The notes under the pieces are model-generated. The model had not been told where the DNA came from. It worked only from the letters and a program-made list of their open reading frames with translations, and ran no database searches. Of a DNA stretch of 64,000 bases, positions 27,401 to 36,457 are shown one piece after another (within the stretch, counting starts at the first letter, position 1; each line of letters opens with the position of its first letter). A program made the position numbers and the translations under genes. This DNA comes from Tubulanus polymorphus (Eukaryota; Nemertea; Palaeonemertea; Tubulaniformes; Tubulanidae): contig NC_134026.1 in NCBI RefSeq assembly GCF_964204645.1, positions 2,976,001 through 3,040,000 on the forward strand, in the 5' to 3' direction.

Positions 27401-27646
27401 AACCTAGCAAAATTGAAACTAGATAATCTTTTGTCATCAAAAGTTGAAAAAACCCCTTCTCAGTTAGTTGCTGAAACCTGCCCTGTCTGCCACAAAAACT
27501 GCAATGCTAATCCTAAGAAAAAGTCCACATTCTCAATTGAATGTGATAATTGCCATAGATGGTATCATTGGAAATGTGCTCCAATCAATGAGGCTCCTCC
27601 TGAACATATCAGGTGGTTTTGTTTTCATTGTGACCCGATTTCCTAA
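18440..27646 (+). CDS. Multidomain MULE-type transposase with SGNH, Ulp1, GATA, SWIM and PHD domains
   Basis: Twelve exons join in phase: 18440-18505, 19953-20067, 20139-20319, 20402-20512, 20607-20696, 20791-20857, 20976-21038, 21127-21207, 21311-21391, 21479-21544, 21642-21748 and 21910-27646. The product is 2254 residues. Residues 23-175 are an SGNH-hydrolase fold: block I VADSIL with Ser30, HVGTNN at 76-81, and DLLHPS with Asp160 and His163. A Cys/His finger (CFCGVEF, LDHVSLNH) lies near 320-340. A SUMO-interaction-like PIIIDDSDE is at 405-413. A Ulp1/C48-like protease spans about 590-780 (His665, Asp682, Gln739, Cys744). A Ser/Thr/Pro repeat occupies about 867-968. A GATA-type finger starts near 1176 (CIHC, WRKNADGETLC, SNC). 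The MULE DDE core has Asp1401, Asp1493 or 1495, CNFH at 1512-1515 and Glu1624. A SWIM finger uses Cys1812, Cys1814, Cys1826 and His1828. Two C2H2-like fingers lie near 2060-2125, and a PHD finger spans 2200-2250. The first exon is the least certain: other start exons may hide in the 1.4-kb intron 1. Confidence 0.88.
18766..18786. repeat. Poly-C tract
   Basis: Twenty C residues are interrupted by one T, within intron 1 of the transposase gene. Confidence 0.9.
18864..18898. repeat. Perfect 14-bp-stem hairpin
   Basis: tacccagtggcatg and its exact reverse complement are separated by seven bases in intron 1 of the transposase gene. No function is apparent. Confidence 0.85.
23480..23790 (+). repeat. 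In-frame coding minisatellite in the transposase
   Basis: Repeats of about 36-51 bases encode units such as STPISNSESAPILTNE. They form a Ser/Thr/Pro/Glu-rich linker between the Ulp1-like domain and the GATA finger. Copies differ by few bases, so the array expanded recently. It looks disordered and phosphorylatable; it may be only a spacer. Confidence 0.9.
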
Positions 27647-28419
27647 ATAGTTTGTATAGAATATTATTGATCGGGTTTCGAATGAATCCCTGACGTTAGA
27701 AATATTTTCATTTCCCATGGTGAACGTAGAAGCCTATAATGACCGTCACTTAGTCACCTATATATTTACTCGATTATATATAAGGTTAAGAAGCGATGTA
27801 TATGCACTGGTGTTTATAGTGCTCTATTTCAGGTTTTTTCTTTCAGGAAAATATATTTTGTGAATAGATTACCGCTTGATTTTTTATGTTACAGGTTACT
27901 GCAAAATCATCAGTTATTGTGATGCGTGCCGATGTCTCTGGATGATTCTGACCATGTCTAGAACTTCAACATCCTTGACTTATCATCAATTGGCTGCAGT
28001 ATACATACATGCATGTTCAGAGAGTGTATGAAGAGAGTGTATGGACACATCAACCTCGGTTCAAGGCTGTCCCTGATTAAATTGTATAATCCATATATAA
28101 TATATATAGATTGGTCCCATTTTAACTTACTCAACTGCTTGAATGTCTTGTTTGTTATTCGTAAATTTTCACTTATTCATTGATTGTTTCTGTAGAATTT
28201 TATATGTGATATATAAACGTGGAAACCAGGGCCCATTGCACTATGAAAGACACTTGACATTTTTTTGGGACAGATCTTTCTATATGTTTATGTCCTCGAG
28301 GCATCTGAAGTTAAGAAAATTCCCTTTGAAAACTGGAAATGACATAATGAAATAAGTTGTGGAATGTTTACAAATGACAAAATGAATGAATTTTGCATTC
28401 CTAAGGCCCTATATATTTA

Positions 28420-29290
28420 CTGCAGTTAGTCCTGTATGTCTTTTTTATCGCAATTTACTGTGGTTTATTCCTGTTTGTCCTGTATGTCTTTGTGATCGCG
28501 ATCGCAATTCATTGGTTGCATTGTTTACTGTTAGTCCTGTATGTCTATCGCAATTAAGTTAGTCCTGTATGTCCTGTATGTCTTAGTTAATCGCAATTCA
28601 TTGGTTGTTGAATTGTCTACTGTTAGTCCTGTATGTCCTGTGGTTTAGTCCTGTATGTCTTAGTTAATCGCAATTCGTTGGTTGAATTGTCTACTGTTAA
28701 TCCTGTATGTCCTGTATGTCTATCGCAATTAAGTTAGTCCTGTATTTCTTAAATAATCGCAATTCATTGGTTATTGAATTGTCTACTGTTAGTCCTGTAT
28801 GTCCTGTGGTTTTGTCCTGTATGTCTTTGTGATCGCGATCGCAATTCATTGGTTGCATTGTTTACTGTTAGTCCTGTATGTCTATCGCAATTAAGTTAGT
28901 CCTGTATGTCCTATATGTCTTAGTTAATCGCAATTCATTGGTTGTTGAATTGTCTACTGTTAGTCCTGTATGTCCTGTGGTTTAGTCCTGTATGTCTTAG
29001 TTAATCGCAATTCGTTGGTTGAATTGTCTACTGTTAATCCTGTATGTCCTGTATGTCTATCGCAATTAAGTTAGTCCTGTTTGTCCTGTATGTCTTAGCT
29101 ACGAGCAATTATCAAACTTGATAATTGCTCGTAGGTCTTAGTTAATCGCAATTCATTGGTTGCATGGTTTACTGTTAAAGCTGTATGTTCTGTATCTCTA
29201 TCGCAATTTCATTGGTTGCATTGTTTACTGTTAAAGCTGTATGTTCTGTATCTCTATCGCAATTTCATTGGTTGAATTGTTAACAGTCCT
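28420..29290 (+). repeat. Complex minisatellite with 337-bp higher-order period
   Basis: Units are built from ttagtcctgtatgtc, atcgcaattcattggttg and gaattgtctactg. A larger block starting at 28488 recurs almost unchanged at 28825, a 337-bp period. It lies inside the transposon, downstream of its gene. It might be a subterminal binding array for the transposase, but that is inference. Confidence 0.9.
29099..29134. repeat. Perfect 17-bp-stem palindrome
   Basis: ctacgagcaattatcaa is followed by ac and then the exact reverse complement. It interrupts the minisatellite. It could form a cruciform or an RNA hairpin. Confidence 0.92.
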
Positions 29291-29430
29291 CTGTATGTAC
29301 ATGTAAAAATAATTAAGGTTCTGACAACAGGTTTGTAAAGTAATCAGCTATCTGTTTTGTCTATCGTTGCTTAAATTGTTAACTGTTGTTTTAGAGTTCT
29401 GTATGTCTTTGTCGATCATTTTGTCTGCAC

Positions 29431-29671
29431 TCAGGGGCGGATCCAGCATTTTGAAGGGGGGGGCAAATGAAAGCAACAACAGATGGCTGTAAGCCATTCC
29501 AGAGCAAGCACCGATAACGCGAAGACCCTTCCTAAAAATTTTTTGGAAAAATAGATGCAAGCAGGTGCATTCTGAGCATTACTTAATAGAAAGATTTCAT
29601 TCGGTTTTTACTCAGTAACGCATAGATTTGCGGCTACATCGGTAAAAATAGAGGGGTGGATCCGCCACTGA
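29431..29671. mobile_element. Nested short inverted-repeat element (MITE-like)
   Basis: Ends tcaggggcggatcc and ggatccgccactga match as inverted repeats at 13 of 14 positions, 241 bp apart. No coding capacity and no clear target duplication. Similar ggatcc-type ends occur around 48412-48530 and partly near 19240, so it appears to be a small family. Confidence 0.6.
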
Positions 29672-30329
29672 ATAGCTATTGTTTTGTGTAGGATTGTATC
29701 TGTGAATTAAGTAAAGTTACTTACTCCAGTCTGATGTTATTGCTTATTGCTCGTATTTTATTGTTTTAAGTGTGCGAATACTTTTCTTAGATTTATGGAG
29801 ATCAGGATGACGAGGGTTCGATTTGAACCAACAAATAAACAAAAACATTCAAACCTCAAATTAATCCGTTTACTTGTCTTTATTTTTGGGGAACATTTTT
29901 TTACCTAGTTCAGATTTGATAACACAGTAGTCGCTTGTTCCAAAGCGATGTGCCGTTGAAGACAGACCTGAAGGTCTTTGCCGACAGCGATGCTATCCAG
30001 GATTTCAAAGGATGTGAAGAAGGTGCATCTTCGACAACCATAGTTTGCAGTTTTAACAATTTAAAACAATAATAGTTTCATTAAACAACTTAAAATTTAA
30101 AGATTTAGTGGACTTACTGTTTAACCAGGGCAGGGATTTCTCTCAACCGTACATGATATATACATACACTAGCAGTAAATACAATGTACTTCTAACCCTT
30201 ATAAAACTTAAACTATTATTAGTTATTTTACAATTATTAAACGGCAACGTTGAAATGCGATGTGCGCTCAGAGCGGCCGTAGTGATTTTGGCGTATTGTG
30301 GGATTCGAACCGCTCGGAATTTGTACTAG

Positions 30330-30373
30330 TGACGTCACTCGCCATCGACCAAAACAGGCTTTCAACCTTTTGC
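30330..30373 (-). repeat. Right terminal inverted repeat (44 bp)
   Basis: It is the reverse complement of 18277-18320 with one mismatch. Its inner end again carries TGACGTCA (30330-30337). Its outer end abuts GATCAAATC. Confidence 0.95.
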
Positions 30374-30382
30374 GATCAAATC
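30374..30382 (+). repeat. Target-site duplication, right copy
   Basis: GATCAAATC is identical to 18268-18276 and in the same orientation, immediately outside the right inverted repeat. Confidence 0.9.
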
Positions 30383-30770
30383 ATAATAACCATCGTAAAG
30401 TGAAAGGGTCGAAGTTAAAATTAAAATTAATTTTTATTTTTTAATCGGATAGACGGTGCCACCATCTTTGAAACGATCGACAATACCTGAATTTGGGTTA
30501 ATTACCTATTGTCGGCGGGACGGAGGTCGGAGGTGAGGATATTATTTTAATATAGTCAGTTTCGTCTTCGTTTCTAATATGACTTGTTTTTACCATATGT
30601 AGCCCACTGTGTATATATTTATTATGCATAAACATGAAATAATTTTTTTGTAGTTCGTGTCACTGCCGGTGTATTGCACTGCAGTCGTTATTCAAGGCAG
30701 TTCCGGCTCAGAGGCTTTGGGCAGTGTTTTCTCGGTCGCCCTCCAGTGCACAGCACAGTGCTCGTGAACA
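30383..30770 (+). promoter_or_regulatory. 5' flank of the coiled-coil gene
   Basis: About 390 bases between the transposon and the next start codon, with no exon seen. It presumably holds the promoter and 5' UTR of the gene at 30771. The transposon therefore sits less than 400 bases upstream of this start codon. Confidence 0.4.
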
Positions 30771-32706
30771 ATGGCATGTTCGTCACGGGGTGAACATGCT
30801 CTCTCTGTAACATTCAGAAAACGAAAAATCAATGTTTTTGCTGATCCGCAAAATGAAAAACCGTCGGCGTCGGTGTTGAAATTCCAGTATCAACCCTTGC
30901 TGGAACTGGAAAGTGATTCGACATGTAGCGAAAATAATTTGCTGCTGCTCTCAGTAACTATGTGGAGTGAGGAACTCGAAGAAAAGATTTACGAGGAATT
31001 AGGATCCATCTATCAAACTGTCAATATACAAATGATGCCACTGGACGAGGTACAAAAAAACTTGCCACCAACTTTCAGTTTCATCAGTTCATGGCGTACC
31101 AACTTCGATCTTGAAATCATTACATTTTACTAGTAGCCTAATGTAAGGCTTTTCTTCTTTTTAGGTGAAATTAGAATGGAGAAACCCGCCAAACAACATT
31201 TGCTTTGATGATCCAGTTTCATTAGATCATTGTCCTATGGTCCATGTATTTACTGTGGAATGTCAGAATGCTGCAGCGGCCAAAATATATGCCAACCAAA
31301 TTCGCCGTTCACCGCAAACGCTCGCCCGAGGTTTGCATGTTTCTGCGATATGCGATGGCCAGAAATCATCGCTAAAGATTAATTTGGGTTGCGCTCCTGA
31401 AAGACAACAAGGTGGAGGCAGCAATGATGCCGATCACTCATCCAACGGAGCTAATGATGTTGCGGAGCTGATGACAACTGTCAAAGAAAATATTGCACAG
31501 GTGGAAGAAAAACTGGCACTGAGTTTGAATGCTATGAATGAAGACGTTAAACAATACCACGACAATATGGAAAATCGTTTCACTCATCTCGAAACAACTG
31601 TCAATCAAGTGGCACAATCAACTAGTCAAGATCCGACGCGCGAAGAACTGGCCGCTGTGAACGAACTATTTAGGAAGTTAGAGTTGGATGTGACGCAAAT
31701 CCAGAGAGACCAACGCGTAAAGGACGAAGAAACGAAAGAGTTGAAAAATCGATTGAAAGCTACAAACGATTTATTAGAGGCTGCAAATGATCAAATCAAA
31801 GAATTGAAAATTAAGCTCGAAAAAACGACGACAAAAAGCAAAGATTTTACCGTGGCCTACAGTAAACAAATATTAACCTCGTATAGGCAAGATTATATGA
31901 CGGTTATTCCTGCTGAACGCGATGGTGCCAAATCACTTTTGATAACTGCTGATTGTAGGAAAGATGCTAGTCTTTTCTGCTATGACAGTAAAAGAATAAA
32001 TACATATTTGTCTAATAAGGAAACCATACGAGGATTAGGTACTTCTAATGATGGTCGTCTGTACGTTTTAGTTTTTCTAGACGACGGCAGTTCATACTTG
32101 AAGCAGTACAGAAAGAAGGTTCCTCTAGCTGAAGATTACATCACAGATATCATCACAGTCGATGCCGCGACGTGTCATCTTTCATTCGTCCTGAAAAATG
32201 ACGTCGCATACATTCAAACGCAAACGAAGATATTCGCGATGCCGCTCGATGAAAAATCTGGTCTAATCGATAGGAATAAGATGGCAATTCGTGAATTACC
32301 AGATAATTGCTCGTCCGAGTGGATTAATAGTTTTGATGTGAATGACCGCGGTGAGATGTTCCTGTTTTGCTACAGACGAAGGCGGTTGTTGTATCTAGAT
32401 TCTGATTGCGGTTTGCTCGATGGTTTCGTCGTAGACCTGCCGGATCTACCGTTCCCGCCTCATCTCGTTTTCCCGCACGTACTAAGCGATTCCAGTTTGC
32501 TGTTGTCCGTCAGTCCCAAGGTAGAAAACAAGGGAGCTTTGATCCTCGTTGAATATGACCGGGAATCTTTCCAAGGGTCGAAAATTATCTTCACTGAAAT
32601 TGACAGCATATTGTGCGATTTACAGATAGTTGACGACGAGTTGGCAGTTCGTCATTACGACAGATCCAGTACACAGAGAGCATTGCGGTTGTATAAGATA
32701 AACTAA
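30771..32706 (+). CDS. Unrecognised coiled-coil protein with beta-propeller-like C-terminus
   Basis: Two exons, 30771-31049 and 31165-32706, join in phase (gacgag|gtacaa, tttttag|gtgaaa) to give 606 residues. Residues 1-180 form a mixed region that includes a stretch rich in Cys, Pro and hydrophobic residues (PNNICFDDP, HVFTVECQ). Residues 185-320 are charged heptad-like coiled coil (VEEKLALSL, NRFTHLETTV, LEAANDQIKELKIKLEK). Residues 330-606 alternate hydrophobic strands with DGR/DRGE turns, for example SNDGRLYVLVF and VNDRGEMFLFCY, like TRIM/NHL-type propellers. There is no RING or B-box. I do not recognise the family. The whole frame is open, has coding-like composition and is followed by AATAAA near 33048. 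Confidence 0.75.
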
Positions 32707-32754
32707 ACTGGAATATGATAAAGCCGTTGAAATGAATTTTACCATCATCAAGTT

Positions 32755-32799
32755 ACAGGCTAGTCAGTGACCTGTCTGACGGATTACTGACTAGCCTGT
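32755..32799. repeat. 14-bp-stem hairpin after the coiled-coil gene
   Basis: acaggctagtcagt is followed by a 17-base loop and its exact reverse complement, about 50 bases after the stop codon. A related sequence, gtagtcagtaacctgtctg, lies near 60070, so this is probably a remnant of a small foldback repeat family. Confidence 0.8.
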
Positions 32800-33242
32800 C
32801 TGTGCTTCAGTTTCACGATAGGATATTTTCATGGAAAAGCCTGTTCGATTATAAAAGCTTACCACTAACGATTTAAGGAAACTAACCAAGGTTCGGCTGC
32901 TAATGAAGTTGTTTTATGCATGTAAGCATAGCCGTCAAATGTAGATGCAACACATATATCATAAAAGAAAAATATTGTACATGAAAAAGAATATTGTCAC
33001 ATATTTTATGATGCACATTCTGTTCAATCCTCGATTATTGATTGTAAATAAATACATGTAGTAACTTTAAATGTCTCGTCAGAATCGATATAATAGGCTA
33101 CAGTCCGTTGAATCAAATCCGACCAGAATCTGGAGTTTGCTGTGGTTTTCCACGTCCCATTTTAAAATAATTTTATATGAACCGTTTACAACCTAGAGGA
33201 AGAACACCAGTTTCAATGCAGGAGAGGCTTAAATGGACATCT

Positions 33243-33509
33243 GGGGCCAGTTGCACAGTCGTGACTTAAGTCAAAAAGTGGTCTTAAATCTTAAGACGTA
33301 CCAGTCTTAAGTTGTTATATTGGCTATAGAACTAAGTTGGTCTTAGACTGGTCTTAAGTCTAAGCCATGACTATGCAACCGGCCCCAGGGGCCAGTTGCA
33401 TAGTTGTGACTTAAGTCCAAAAGTGGTCTTAAGTTGTTAGATTAGCTATAGAACTAAGTTGGTCTTAGACTGGTCTTAAGTCTTAAGCCACGACTATGCA
33501 ACTGGCCCC
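33243..33509. mobile_element. Two tandem foldback (MITE-like) elements
   Basis: Two adjacent copies (about 33243-33389 and 33387-33509) each start ggggccagttgca and end tgcaac(c/t)ggcccc. The arms fold back through gtgacttaagtc and gacttaagac-type segments. They share the middle gctatagaactaagttggtc. A degenerate relative lies at 52725-52848. There is no coding capacity, so these are non-autonomous. Confidence 0.85.
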
Positions 33510-36145
33510 TGGGAAGTAGAGAATAGCCACACTCAAATTTGGAGAATAAATTATGTATGAAAACCCACATTCTGCAAAAATTCTTTACGGAGGACATGAC
33601 GTTTCATACACTATGTAGAGTCCGAAATGTTGTCCTGCAGTTTTTAATTGAATACAAAGTTTTGCTTATCAAATAACTGGTAAATATAGGGTAGAAAACA
33701 GCAAGATATTCTTATGGGGGGGGGCTGGCCAGTGAAATGAGTAATCGATTTGATGACGAATGTTGAAGTATGAACATTCCCAGGTCACGACACAAATCCA
33801 CGAACGACGACAAATTATTTCAATATATTGCAATGGAATATACTTTATTCCGATTTTAAAGTTTATATTCTGAACAAATAGTAAAACTGGGATGATCATC
33901 AAACAAAACTATTATTTATCAACATACCACGACGTTTCTTATAACGCAAAACTTCACATAATATTCAAATCAATTAAATTGTTTTGACACTAAAGCAGAT
34001 GAAAGTTTCACATACTCTGTATAAGACAAATGTCATTATTTTGTGATGATAAATTCTGTACGGAGCACCTAAATCAATCTGGCCGGTTTACATTCATAAA
34101 TTGCCGATTCCACAGACAACATGCAGCACACGGTACATCTCGAAGATTAGAAATTCCACTATTACATGCAATTATTTGAAACCGATCTATGAAAAATACA
34201 CGTTCGGGTCATTTTCCAAATAATGTCAGAAACTTAAGCAGTTACGCATTAAAATGTGTCGATGGTCGAGTTAGGCACGTTTTCATGGTTTCAAAAATGA
34301 ACCCACATACAGCAAATTGTTTCAGTCAAAGTCCGTTACGTATTTACCATCATTTTCAATGCCACAGTTTGCTCAATCCAACCTTATCAATTCGATAAAA
34401 ATACCAATCTTTAAAACGCCACACTCGTGGCATTATAAAGGATATTTACTGTTTTCAAAATACATGTATGTATGATGTATCAATGACTGGAAGACTGGTC
34501 CCCTAACAATCTGGCATCTGGAGAAGGCTAGCATTGCAACACGTCTCAATGCAATGAACTTTTCAGTATTAGACTTTGATCAGTAGAGAAATCAACAATC
34601 GCATAATCTAGACAATGTATCACGACAACAAGCACTGAGGTAAATCAAATATTCTATCTTTTGATTTTGATTGAACAGAAATTAGTAAAACAAAGTAGGA
34701 AATACAACTGTTATATGATTATTGTAACAGCTCTTACTTTTTAAGTGTGAGCGTTGATCACAGAAAAATTGCGCTGGACCTGCCAGAAACGAATCTCCAA
34801 TTAATTTCTGCATAAAAAGCATTTCAATTCGAAGATTCTGCACATCATAGAATCTGGGGTTAGAATAGTGTTGTATATCATTGGCCATAATTGAAGGTTA
34901 TTTGACAGTGGAACCTTGTAACAAGGAATTTCAGTGGACCAAAAAGTCTCATTTTACTCGTACAATATCAATGTAACTGAAAATTGTTCATATCCAGTAT
35001 GAAATTTCTCATTCTTTTGTTACATGTCGGGGCTCGTTTATCGTCACAGTGAGATGCACTTATGTAACGAGGGAAGAGCAGCAAATAACTCATTTCAAAT
35101 ACACCCTATGGATATGTCTGTTTTTTGGCCGTGTGCATATAATTTTGTGGGACATCGATATAGCCTACAGGTACTGCATTGAACGAATCTAAATCATCAT
35201 AATCTATACTAAACCAAAAAAAAAAACACGTACTTCATAGTACTAAGTTACATTACAACTGTTTTCAGATTGAGTATAAAGCACCGAGGGAACACTCTTC
35301 GCACATGTCATTCATCTATGTACACCAACCCCTTTCCCCAATGCCGCAGCTTCTTGCAATAGATGCGCACGCTTAAGTAGACATTACAATAGAAATACTT
35401 ACAATCTCTCCAACACTTTCCATTTAACTATAGTTATAGTAATTCACCCTCCTCCAATAAGAATTGTCACTCTTTAAAAATTGCATATAATAGCCCAAAA
35501 TATTACCATTTGTTACATAGAACCAAAGAATCACTCTCAGGATGCAGTTCCCAGTGATTTCGAAATAGGATCAAAATTATAGGGAATGAACTGAAAGCAG
35601 CTAGCAAGGTCAGATCGAACTCATAACTGCGGAACAGGGTCCCGGGTAAAATGACCGTAGTTTTGCGTGTTAATAAGTTGAGATGATACAGTTTCTGCGT
35701 AGGAAGGATACATAAAAAATTCCGCAAAGCGTCCAGAAAATAAGACGAAAAATTCTAGTATTGAATGTATTGAGCAACGTTTCAATTACATTTTATTAGC
35801 ATACTTAAATTACATACCGGTACATGTAGTATGCCTGATGATGGCTACAAGAATGTAGCTGAAATGTTGCTCCCCTCAATACAATGTATAAACTTTCATC
35901 TTTTTCAGGATTTATTGTGGGGTTTTTTACGTATTTGCTTGTTGACCCTCTTAAGGGTTTCGGTTCAAACTTTTGACTTTAACACTGACCAAATTTTCAT
36001 GTACGCTAGGCAGAAATCCACCGTTAAAATTCACCAAGAAGAACAGCTCAGGTTGCAGTTGCACTATCTTGTTGAAAATATTGAAATTCTACAATGCGTT
36101 AACCAAGTTATTACTTTTTCGTAATACACGCATAATTCAAACATT

Positions 36146-36179
<34 letters not shown>

Positions 36180-36180
36180 C
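36146..36180. repeat. ATC trinucleotide microsatellite
   Basis: About eleven uninterrupted ATC/TCA units in non-coding sequence near the 3' end of the DnaJ/TPR gene. Confidence 0.95.
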
Positions 36181-36457
36181 TCTTGAAAGCTTTCGTCACG
36201 CGCGTATCGAACTGAACTTGTAAAAATAAAATCTAAAAATAACTTCAAAACGTAAATACTTTCGCCATACAGGAAAAATCATCACATACATGTATATGAA
36301 TGATAATATGAGAAGAATAATCAGGATATTCTACTAAATGCCAGAACTATCTTCAACCATAATCGTCAACATTATGTTAATAATATACACGATATATCTA
36401 GATATATCAATATCATATTCATCGATACGATTGTATTATATTTAATAAAGACCGCTT

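Larger units (their letters stand above)
18277..30373 (+). mobile_element. Complete Mutator-like (MULE) DNA transposon, 12.1 kb
   Basis: The 12,097-bp element is bounded by 44-bp inverted repeats (43/44 identical) and a perfect 9-bp target duplication. It carries a single spliced gene (18440-27646) that encodes a transposase with a MULE-type DDE core and SWIM finger plus several extra domains. About 2.7 kb of non-coding right arm follows, with a minisatellite, a 17-bp-stem palindrome and a nested 241-bp inverted-repeat element. The near-identical ends, the intact reading frame across 12 exons and the precise duplication all suggest a recent insertion. The superfamily call rests on the DDE motif layout, the SWIM finger and the 9-bp duplication. 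Elements of the KDZ group, which also combine transposases with accessory domains, are the main alternative. Confidence 0.9.
27647..30373 (+). other. Non-coding right arm of the transposon
   Basis: This arm follows the transposase stop codon and probably includes its 3' UTR. It holds the minisatellite at 28420-29290, the palindrome at 29099-29134 and a nested inverted-repeat element at 29431-29671. I find no second gene. Confidence 0.7.
32707..36457. other. Convergent intergenic region with repeats
   Basis: It lies between the ends of the coiled-coil gene (+) and the DnaJ/TPR gene (-). It holds 3' UTR sequence, a hairpin at 32755, tandem foldback elements at 33243-33509 and an ATC microsatellite at 36146. 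Short open frames here show no domain signatures and no supported exon. Confidence 0.55.

Noticed and set aside
28420-29290. CRISPR-like array
   Set aside because: The units are a head-to-tail minisatellite with no unique spacers, in an animal genome and inside a transposon.
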